Shown in pieces: positions 45,498 through 54,300 of a stretch of 64,000 bases of DNA (position 1 is its first letter; every line of letters begins with the position of its first letter). The stretch is from the NCBI GenBank assembly GCA_944472135.2, contig OX235264.1:87368319-87432318 (forward strand). Direction: 5' to 3'. Source of the DNA: Trichobilharzia regenti. Its lineage: Eukaryota > Platyhelminthes > Trematoda > Strigeidida > Schistosomatidae. The notes below the pieces were generated by a model. It was not told the origin of the DNA, did not search any database, and was given only the letters and a program-made list of their open reading frames with translations. The position numbers and the translations under genes were made by a program.

Positions 45498-46107
45498 GTG
45501 ATTGTTAATATGGTTGTTGAAAGCAGCCTTAAAAAAGCCACTAGAATACCGTACTCTGTAGTCACAAGGGCTTCAGCCAGGGAAGGAAAAAATCCAGGGA
45601 TTTCAACCCCTTCCCGCATACCGATCCTAAAGACTCGTGTAGCTTTAGTCTGCCCTGATACAACGCCTGCATTGCCACAGTCTAGTACTGAAACGGCACA
45701 GGCAATACCACAAGGACAGAATTCTACACCTGCATCAACTGTAGGCCAGTGTGTGAAACACATCAAGCCTAAAAGGAAACGTTCAAGACGTCATAAGACC
45801 TCTAAGGCGTCATCAATGAAAGGGGATGAATGCCAGGCGTGCAGCATCACAGTTTCTAAAACTGATTCAGCGTTTGAATGTAATTTTTGCAAACGATGGG
45901 TGCACTGCCGTTGTGACAAAGAAGTACCGAAAGCATACTATGAGTTTATGAGAAATAACCCATGCCCATGGTTTTGGTACGTGTGTCCACTTTGTCGCCC
46001 TGGCATAGTCTCACAAAGCGTGTCTGCGGATAGCAGAAATAACATGCTCTTGTGCCCCAACACAGTATCATGCAGCTCCCCCCTGCTAAACTCGCACTGC
46101 CGAAACT

Positions 46108-46112
<5 letters not shown>
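45498..46112 (+). CDS. CR1-type ORF1, N-terminal part with PHD-like finger
   Basis: This frame encodes a basic region (KHIKPKRKRSRRHKTSK), then a PHD-like zinc finger with CQAC, CNFC, WVHCRC and VCPLC ligands (C4-H-C3 pattern). PHD fingers occur in ORF1 of several CR1 elements and are thought to help bind nucleic acid or chromatin. The frame ends at TAA (46110-46112), just where the A tract begins. The following part of ORF1 is one base earlier in phase, so the protein is interrupted in this copy or needs a -1 shift. The first Met is not specially supported. Confidence 0.75.
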
Positions 46113-46178
<66 letters not shown>

Positions 46179-47143
46179 GCAAGGTGCCATCCACATCAAG
46201 GGAGGGCAAAGTTACAAAGGCACCACTTGCATCCACTAGCAAGCCTGGCAACACAAAAAAGGCTGTCCAGGTACCGACGAAGCCTAATGTTGCTAATGAT
46301 GCAAAGGACTGCAAGAAGCCGAAGGCAAAACCTAAGTCTGAGGGTAGTCGGTCTAACTCTCTCATCCTCTTTAACGTACCTGTGAGCACGGATAGCTTGC
46401 TCGAACAACGGGCCCTGTTTGATCAGGAACAGTGGTCCAACCTGTGCGGCAAACTAGGTCTGAACATTAGTTCAGCAAAACTGTGCAGACTGTACAGGGG
46501 TGTCCACACGCCTCAGGGTAAGCCACCCCCATTACGGGTTACACTGGACTCTGCCGAAGAGGCCGAAAAAGTACTGTTAATGGCTCAGGTACTAGCCCTG
46601 GACAGAAGTTCTAACATAAGAGCGCGGCAAGATAGACCATGGGCCGTCAGAAATATGGCGAGGGAGTCACCGGAACTGATGCCTTCCACCTCTATGGTGG
46701 TACACGGTGTTCCGGAGCTGGAAACCGGCACTGCTTGTGAAAAACACATGCACGACGTACAACAATGGAGATGGCTGTCATCTCAGATGGCCCCTGGCGC
46801 TTCTGGAGCCATCTCCATTTTCCGACTACCTCGTCCCGCTCATCTAACATTGATTAACTCTCCAAAGCTGCTGTGTGTCACATTCAACTCCCCGGAGCAG
46901 TTGTCCATATCACTTCAACGGTGGTATGAGACCAAGGGAAAAATTGGAGGACACATCCGATGCTGTGAAAGCAGACCCAGAAATATAAGGAGGCAGCAAA
47001 CTGAGGCTTTAATACGACCCCAAGCTTCGGTGACACTAGAGCGATGCAGCTCTGAGAATAATAGTCTGTGTCTCCCAAGTGTCCTGCCTAAATCCATTGA
47101 AAAAAACTACAACGGGCCGGTTCTATCGGAATCGGCCAACTAG
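46052..47143 (+). CDS. CR1-type ORF1, C-terminal part
   Basis: This frame opens just upstream of the A tract and continues for 363 codons. After the lysine run comes a basic linker, then a region with SNSLILFNVPVSTDSLLEQR and PPPLRVTLDSAEEAEKVLL, which looks like an RRM-like nucleic-acid-binding fold found in LINE ORF1 proteins. A second segment (STSMVVHGVPELETG) may repeat the same type of fold. It stops at TAG (47141-47143) while the ORF2 frame is already open (from 47101), so the two ORFs overlap by about 40 bp. Confidence 0.7.
46111..46176 (+). repeat. uninterrupted 66-A tract inside ORF1
   Basis: 66 consecutive A residues followed by TAGC. In the downstream ORF1 frame they read as 21 lysine codons plus an AAT. 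The length may be unstable or affected by assembly. Confidence 0.9.
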
Positions 47144-47241
47144 TTCCAACATCAAGTCCCCCACCAGCAGACGGTTTCACGTCAACTACCCCACAACACT
47201 CTGAGGTTGTTAGACTCACTGTCAGTTGCCTATATAGCAAT

Positions 47242-50040
47242 GTGAGGGGGCTGAGAGGGAAAGTAGGTGAACTCCGAAATCTCCAAGCACACCTTCAACT
47301 GAAAATAATCATTCTTACTGAAACGTGGCTAAACCCCACTATCGCCGACAATGAAATCAGTATAGGTGATATGGTACTGGTCAGGAGAGACAGGGATAAT
47401 AAGGAAGGAGGGGGAGTTGCTATATACTTTGATAGGCAACTTAAATGTGTGCGCGCAACGGACCCACCACTTATCGAACTCCCAGACTCCATATGGTGTC
47501 ATTTCACCGTAGGCCACACCAAGCACTTACTGGGTGGCATCTACCGATCTCCCACCTGTGGGGCAGAGCACAATCAGCTACTGCTCAGCACTATCACAGG
47601 AATACGAGATTTGGGCTACGACCAAATCACCATAGCTGGAGATTTCAATGCTCCATCACTGAACCTTGGCTCCGGGTGTGCTAAGGGAAAATTTGGCCGA
47701 AACCTACTGCAAACTATTCGAAACACGGGACTGACTGAGAATGTTGGAGACGACACTAGGTGGGGCCCTAGTGGAAAGTCATCAAAACTAGATTATATTC
47801 TAACTAGTGACCAGCTACTCGTCGAAAAGGTCCAGATCATGACTCCTCTGGGAAGCAGTGACCATGCAGTCATAGGTTTCGATCTTGTCCTCCGTGAGCG
47901 TTTGCAATGGGATGTTACGCGACCATGTCTGTGCTACAGCAAGGCTGACTATGCTGAAATGCGGAGGCTCTTGTCCGACGCAGACTGGCCCTTAGCATGG
48001 GACGACCTATCTGTGGATGAACACTGGGAAGTGGTAAAAAAGATTATCCATGCAGCAATCTCGGATACCGTCCCTTTAGTCACAACACAGCCTAAGAGAA
48101 AGACGTCATGGTTGAAGAGAGGCACGCAACGTATTCTGCAAGCAAAGCGGAGGGCTTGGTTTACGTGGCGTGTATCTAAGAGTCAGACCGACCATGATGC
48201 ATACCTCGAACTCAGGAACCGGTGTAATGCAAGAGTTAGGAGGGACAGAAGGTCATTCCAGGCTAACCTTGCTAAAAAACTCCTATCAAACCCTAAAAAC
48301 TTGTACCGATTCATGTCGGAAAGAAAACCGACAAACCAAGGGGCATGCGCCTTAGTAGGCCCAAACGGTCAATATCTCACTAGTCTGGAGATGGCTGAAA
48401 CATTCAGTTCAGCCTTCGCTAAACAGCTAAACAGCAATGTGGATATTACAGTTACGGACCAAAATGGTGGCACCACTATTTCAGAGGAGGAAGACCTAGC
48501 GACTACTCCCCAAATAAACCCCGCAATAGTACTAAGGAAGCTACAGCGACTCATACCTGGGAAGTCCCCAGGTTGTGATGACATCAGGCCATCTGTTCTG
48601 AAACAGTGCGCCGAGGCTCTCTGTAGACCCCTGTGCGACTTGTTCCAACACTCAATGGATTCGGGGACCCTGCCAAGGGAGTGGAAAAGAGCCATCCTTT
48701 CTCCAATCTTCAAGGGTGGGGACAGGCAAAACGCTGCTAGCTATAGACCAGTAGCTCTACTCCCAGTGGTATCAAAAGTACTGGAAAGTATTATTGACGA
48801 CCACATCAGGGAATATTTCGATAGGACTAATATACTGCATGAAGCCCAACATGGTTTCAGAAAAGGCAGATCCTGCGTCACTAACCTACTGTCAGCTTGG
48901 GACGACTGGACATCATGCTGGGACTTGAACGTACCAGTCCATGTGGTCTTCCTAGACTTTGAGAAGGCATTTGACACTGTTCACCATGACCTTCTCCTAC
49001 ATAAAATAAGACAGGCAGGCATAGGTGAGCCACTTCTGTCATGGTTGAAGGACTACCTAGCCGACAGGCAATTTTGCACTAAGGTTAACCGAGTCCGATC
49101 ATCTTGGCACAGATCGTCATCAGGAGTGTCGCAGGGTTCTATCCTAGGACCACTGATGTTTTTGATTTTCATCAATGATCTACCACGCCGTCTGAGCTGC
49201 CCGACTCTCCTGTACGCTGACGACGTAAAAATATGGAGGGCGATAAAGTGTCCGGAGGACTCAGATAGGCTACAGGAAGACCTAAACCTTCTGGAAGACT
49301 GGGCGGTGGCCAGTGGCATGACTTTCAACTTGAAAAAGTGCAAAGTAGTGAAGTTGCGCACCTGTAGACTGCAGAATGCAAGTTACACCCTGTGCAATGA
49401 AAGCTTGTCCTGCACAACGTCGGAACGCGACTTAGGTCTAGTTCTAACGGAAAAAATGGACACAAGCGTAAATTACACAGGGGATGTAGCGAGGGCATAT
49501 GCGGTCATACACTTTACGCATAGACAGTTAGGTGCACTCACTCCTGAGCTCTTTCTAATGTTGTACAAAACATACGTCAGGCCACACCTTGAGGTGCATA
49601 ATATTATTGCACCCCCAATGCTGAGAAGAGATGCCAACCTCTTGGAAAGAGTCCAACGACGGGCAACAAAAGGAGTGGTTGGTCTCCGAAACAAACCATA
49701 TGATGAAAGGCTGAAGAAATTAGGCCTGTTCACACTTAGTTACCGTCGGCTTAGGGGGGATTTGATTACTGCCTACAAAATAACAAATGACCAGAATCAC
49801 CCAAACAAAGGTGTTCTGCCATTGAGTAGGTATAGGCTTCCACGTGGAAATCCCAGAAGGATAGCTCACCAGAGGGCAAGGACCCGGGTGCGCTCCCACT
49901 TCTTTTCACTGCGGGTTTGTCGTCCCTGGAATTCCTTACCGGCAGATGTAGCTATGGCACCGTCTTTGGACGCCTTTAAGCGAAGGCTGGACAACCATGC
50001 AGCGATACAAGGACTGCATCCAAATGGCCTATCTCCTTAA
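47242..50040 (+). CDS. CR1-type ORF2: endonuclease and reverse transcriptase
   Basis: An uninterrupted 932-residue stretch, numbered from the GTG at 47242. The frame is open from 47101 and I see no ATG before 47242, so initiation may be by reinitiation after ORF1. Residues 1-220 form an AP-type endonuclease: LTETW (E27), AGDFNAPS (132-139), KLDYIL and SSDHAV (205-210). Reverse transcriptase blocks follow, including GKSPGCDDI, SYRPVALLP, LDFEKAFDTV, SGVSQGSILGPLMF and the catalytic YADD (658-661). The C-terminus has ERVQRRATKGV and the RPWNSLP motif common in CR1/Jockey ORF2. All catalytic motifs look intact, pointing to a young insertion. Confidence 0.92.
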   Translation: MRGLRGKVGELRNLQAHLQLKIIILTETWLNPTIADNEISIGDMVLVRRDRDNKEGGGVAIYFDRQLKCVRATDPPLIELPDSIWCHFTVGHTKHLLGGIYRSPTCGAEHNQLLLSTITGIRDLGYDQITIAGDFNAPSLNLGSGCAKGKFGRNLLQTIRNTGLTENVGDDTRWGPSGKSSKLDYILTSDQLLVEKVQIMTPLGSSDHAVIGFDLVLRERLQWDVTRPCLCYSKADYAEMRRLLSDADWPLAWDDLSVDEHWEVVKKIIHAAISDTVPLVTTQPKRKTSWLKRGTQRILQAKRRAWFTWRVSKSQTDHDAYLELRNRCNARVRRDRRSFQANLAKKLLSNPKNLYRFMSERKPTNQGACALVGPNGQYLTSLEMAETFSSAFAKQLNSNVDITVTDQNGGTTISEEEDLATTPQINPAIVLRKLQRLIPGKSPGCDDIRPSVLKQCAEALCRPLCDLFQHSMDSGTLPREWKRAILSPIFKGGDRQNAASYRPVALLPVVSKVLESIIDDHIREYFDRTNILHEAQHGFRKGRSCVTNLLSAWDDWTSCWDLNVPVHVVFLDFEKAFDTVHHDLLLHKIRQAGIGEPLLSWLKDYLADRQFCTKVNRVRSSWHRSSSGVSQGSILGPLMFLIFINDLPRRLSCPTLLYADDVKIWRAIKCPEDSDRLQEDLNLLEDWAVASGMTFNLKKCKVVKLRTCRLQNASYTLCNESLSCTTSERDLGLVLTEKMDTSVNYTGDVARAYAVIHFTHRQLGALTPELFLMLYKTYVRPHLEVHNIIAPPMLRRDANLLERVQRRATKGVVGLRNKPYDERLKKLGLFTLSYRRLRGDLITAYKITNDQNHPNKGVLPLSRYRLPRGNPRRIAHQRARTRVRSHFFSLRVCRPWNSLPADVAMAPSLDAFKRRLDNHAAIQGLHPNGLSP

Positions 50041-50637
50041 AATCGCATTTACCAATCAGGGTAGATAATTAAACTCGTCATTTTACTTCTTTACATTCTC
50101 TCCCGTCTTACTCTCCTGACAACTTATTAATATTATAATTACTATTATTATTATTACTATTACCGATATATATATTATTCTTCAAACTTCATGAGCTGAC
50201 TGTTGTTACGTTTCCTATTTTCGTTTCTGTCTCTTAGTCTGAATAGCTTCACTAATTATATCTATTATTATTATTATTACTATTATTATTATATTATTAT
50301 TATTATTACTATCTCTTTTCTCTTGTCGACAATACCGAAGGACTAACTGGCGAAAGGATCAACTCCAATCACAGTAGTAACAGTCTTAACATACCTCATA
50401 CTACAAACCACATATAATTAATCCCAGCACTACTCCCTTTGGAGTCAACCAAAGCTACGACAGTCGAGTGGCGGGACAAGCTACGCAGAAGTTTACCGAA
50501 GATCAAGAACCTATACCTCACAATCAAGAAGCGAGCACAAAGAAATCAAATTGGTTTATACTAGCTCGTAAAAACGATATTGGATATTGGATATTGGACC
50601 TCTGTTTGGGCGGTTCTTTTGCGACAACTTTTTCTGT

Positions 50638-51293
50638 ATGTTATTTAGTAAATATCTTGGGGGAGTTTGGTTGACTTATGCCCTTATTTTACTCTGTGCA
50701 TGTCGCAGTTCTGTCCTGTGCAGTTTCTTCGACATTCCAATAGTTGAGAACTTCAGGTATTTGGAAAATAATTCGGACATATTTGACGAGTCAACTGGTT
50801 TTTCTTATGACCCCCTAAGTCCTTTGGTTAAGTGCTCTTACCTTCCTCGTCATTCCATTTGGTGTGAGCCGCCTCTAGGTGGGTTTTATTACTGATATTT
50901 AATCTGCTAGATTTAAGGGGTAATAGGTCTCTGTATGATGAGATAAAATATGGATGTTTAAAATGGGGTGGGAGAACTGCGAATTCAGTAATGCTCACTT
51001 CGATTGTTTGTCACGCTCTGGACAATATTGAGTGCTATGGGAATCGAACATTCTTGTTGCCAGACTACCCATGTTTACATTTCAAAGGCCACTATTTTGT
51101 GACAACGTTTATATACAGCTTACTTCTTGGCTTTCTTGGCGTTGATCGTTTGTGTCTTGGTCACATCGGAACAGGTATCGGAAAGCTACTAACATTGGGT
51201 GGTGCTGGTATATGGTGGCTAGTGGACATTGTACTTCTTATCCGTGGAGATTTAAGTCCCGCAGACGGAAGCTCATGGATGCCTTTTTATTGA
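50638..51293 (+). CDS. TM2D2: TM2 domain-containing protein 2 (TM2D2-like)
   Basis: Two exons: 50638-50878 and 50911-51293, joined over a 32-nt intron (CTAG|GTGGGT ... CTGCTAG|ATTTAAG) in phase 1, giving 207 residues. The N-terminal MLFSKYLGGVWLTYALILLC is a likely signal peptide. A Cys-rich luminal part follows (PLVKCSYLPRHSIWCEPP; YGCLKWGGR; CHALDNIECYGNRTFL), as in animal TM2D2. The C-terminal TM2 domain has two membrane helices (about 144-158 and 170-191) around DRLCLGH, where the family usually has DRF, then KLLTLGGAGIWWLVD and a GSSWMPFY end. TM2D proteins are conserved metazoan membrane proteins linked genetically to Notch signalling. The start is chosen for the signal peptide; an upstream in-frame ATG at 50587 is possible. 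PAGR1-like exon 1 starts 98 bp downstream. Confidence 0.9.
50879..50910 (+). other. 32-nt intron in TM2D2-like gene
   Basis: GT...AG boundaries (GTGGGTTTT to TCTGCTAG). Removing it restores the conserved YGCLKWGG segment in frame. Very short introns are known in schistosome genes, mainly near the 5' end. Confidence 0.85.
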
Positions 51294-51311
51294 ATCCTTG
51301 TAAAATTTATT

Positions 51312-51317
51312 ATTAAA
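51312..51317 (+). terminator. possible poly(A) signal ATTAAA of TM2D2-like gene
   Basis: ATTAAA lies 19 nt after the TM2D2 stop codon. No AATAAA is present before the next gene starts. Confidence 0.4.
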
Positions 51318-51330
51318 ACTTGTTATTTAT

Positions 51331-51353
51331 TACTGCTTTGTTTTCATTCCAAG
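51331..51353 (+). promoter_or_regulatory. candidate trans-splice acceptor before PAGR1-like gene
   Basis: Pyrimidine-rich CTGCTTTGTTTTCATTCC ends in AAG at 51351-51353, 38 nt before the PAGR1-like ATG. No matching donor is needed for either ORF, so this could be where a spliced leader is added. Confidence 0.45.
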
Positions 51354-51391
51354 GTTTTTGCTGGTTTAACGTGTATTTGGAGAGTTCAGAT

Positions 51392-54300
51392 ATGTCACTC
51401 GCTGATTATCACATACTTGACGAAGACACTCAGTTTATGGAGAAGTATCCTAATGGTCTTTCTTTGGAAGACCTACTACCGTTTTACGATTCTGTCGCGA
51501 AAAACGAACCTCTCAAGTTAGAGTGGGTTTGTCCGGGGAAAATTGACCCAAATGCTCAGAGGGAAAGTAAGTCCAGTAGAATACCCCACAAATAAAGGAA
51601 CTCTTCATCCTATTGTAGTAGCTTAGGTTAATAGCCATGATGTTTACGTGTTTTGTCATCTTATTAAAGGAGAAATTTAAGACTTCGGAATGTGATATAC
51701 TGATCATTGCGATGGCTAGACATTTTGCACATAATATCTCTTCCGTACAATTTTATTCAGTTGAGTTTTGTTTAGGCCTACTTTGAAAATCATAGTGAAA
51801 CAATTATTGTCTGTGAAATTATTGCCATAGAAGTGCATAGTATTCTAGTAATTATTAAAAGTCGTATGTCCTAATTACGTCTCATCAGTTAAGTCGCTTA
51901 TGCTGTATACTGAGCTGCAGTTATTCAGGTCTTTGAATTGAACTGAGTAATAAACACGGGAGGTATTCACAGTCGCTAAGAAATAAGGTTGTGAACACGC
52001 ACTGGATCAAGATATCGTTTAACCTAATTTTTGTAAGCGTCTATTCACTGTCAAAGCAGAAGTTATCCTTTGGAGGTCAACTACTTATGGTAATCACATC
52101 CTTATTTTAAGTAACACTGTGCAGGTTTTTTTAAGTGAAGCTGGTGCGTTGGTTGGAGTTAACTCGGAATAATAACCGTGTTAGGGTTAACGATACGTGA
52201 TATCATATCTTTATTGACTTAGTGACATAAAAGTTTGTGGCAAATTTCGGAAGTTATGAAAGTAAATTTAGGAAGTAGTGCTTGTTGTTCGTGAATTTTC
52301 ACACAAGTCGCGCTTCATACATGAATATACAGTAGTAACATGCAAAAATTCGCTTAGATTTTCACTTTCATTTTCATAGTACATTAAATGAAACTAGGGT
52401 CGCGCTAAATCACGAATTGGTAGAAGTTAGAATTCACGAGCCATTGAATCGGGTCCCAGTGGCTGAATGGTATACGAGCTTGCCTTGTAACCGGAAGGTC
52501 CTGGGTTCGAAACCCAGTGGGTGCGTACTGCCGATGATTCCCAAACTAGGATGAAACAGCAGCTGTCCAGTACTCCCTGGTTTTCAATGGTTCTCTAACT
52601 GATATCAATCCGTGATCAACTCGCAAAACATAACTAATCCTTACAAACCAAAACTATAGAAAGTTAATCTGATGCTCGCTAGTGACTTGCTACAGGTTGG
52701 AGTTTCCTGAGTTCTAGTGAGAAGTCGTGACCAGTGAGGTCCAATTAGATGTCACGTGTGTGGATGGATGTCCCACCAACGACAATGGTTGGGGTCGCGC
52801 TAAATCACGAATTGGTAGAAGTTAGAATTCACGAGCCATTGAATCGGGTCCCAGTGGCTGAATGGTATACGAGCTTGCCTTGTAACCGGAAGGTCCTGGG
52901 TTCGAAACCCAGTGGGTGCGTACTGCCGATGATTCCCAAACTAGGATGAAACAGCAGCTGTCCAGTACTCCCTGGTTTTCAATGGTTCTCTAACTGATAT
53001 CAATCCGTGATCAACTCGTGAAACTAGGGATGTTTGTCTGCGTACAGAAGTTCAAATTATCCTCTGTTTACTGCTGCTGACACAATTAGTAATCAACAAC
53101 AACTCATAAACATTTCAAAATGTAATTGACTAAGTACTCATGAAACTGCTTTCTGGTAGATAGGTGGACATTGTACGTCCTACTAAAAATGACAGTCGCT
53201 TCCAGCATATCCCAAAAAAATGCTGGGAATTTTAAAGTGTCATTTTTGGTTGCCAATATTATCGGACGTTTCTGCAGACTTAAGTTGGGACAGTACAGTT
53301 TTGTGATCTCGTTATTGTGTTGAGTAGTTTATATGGTTCTAGGATCTGTAGAGCTTTTTGTCGCTTCAAACAGTGGATACTCAAAAGTAGTGACAAAAAC
53401 GTACCATTTTGCATGTGTATACAAACCCAGATTTTCAAGCATTTTATTGGTTACACTGTCTGTAGCTAGTATGGAAGATATAAATTCGTTCGACTTCATG
53501 TCCAGTCAGTTTGTGGTCTGCTTTCCTTACGTTACTGTATTTATTGATGTTACAGATAAGTCTGCTCCGGTTTTATAAATGATCCGTTCACAGTAGGTTT
53601 CTTTTTATTAACAAATGCTCTTTGCTAATGAAGAGGTTTCAAATATATCTGGGTAAAATACCTACTTTTAGTGTGCTATGTAAGTGTTATGGGTAAAACC
53701 GGATTTTGTTTTCTTTTGACAAAGGTCTGCATTATCAAGTACTTGCAGAACTGTATACTTATACTTAGATATTATAAAGGCTTGGAATTTCACTGTCATT
53801 TTTGGCAAATGTTTTAGGTTTAGATTGTTAAAGTGACCCCGTTTTCCCCAAACTTTCCAGGATTTGCTTCGTTCAAAGATCCTTGGAGTAACCAGATACA
53901 TGTAATTACTTAGTAGAGTTGTTAACTAATGCTATGAATTTCTCAAGAATTAGTGAATATTCCAGCTATTGTTTGCCTAACAGTCAAGGTTTGCTGTCAC
54001 ACATATTTGATGCTATGTTTGGCAGTGATTCGCATTGAATGAAGTGCATTTATATCTTGCATTACTTTGAATCCATAGTTTTATTCCGAAAAAAATTGCA
54101 CTTTATTTTCCAAGCCTTGTTTGCCACTGTTATTGGCACTTATCTCGTCACTGCAATTTTTTTTTTACTGATTTATCTATATGAAGTACAGCTTTTCAAT
54201 TTACTGTTATGTTCTGACGGGAGTTTAACATTAACACCGCAGTAAGCAGGTGGCTTGCTGTACCGTGTCTGTCATATAATAGATAAGTTTTGTGAATGCT

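Larger units (their letters stand above)
45498..50310 (+). mobile_element. CR1-type non-LTR retrotransposon, near complete
   Basis: Order: ORF1 with PHD finger, a poly(A) tract, the rest of ORF1 in another frame, ORF2 with endonuclease and reverse transcriptase, then a 3' UTR rich in ATT/TAT repeats (50125-50315). The plan fits the CR1/Jockey group. The 5' end lies at or before 45498. The element ends about 300 bp upstream of the TM2D2 gene and shares its direction. Confidence 0.88.

Noticed and set aside
45182..45508. open frame with a C-x2-C...H zinc-finger-like pattern
   Set aside because: The spacing is poor and a donor-like GTAAAG interrupts it. Not enough to call a gene.
50468..50674. 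68-codon open frame upstream of TM2D2
   Set aside because: It overlaps the TM2D2 signal-peptide region in another frame and has no recognisable domain. It is most likely chance, or 5' UTR.
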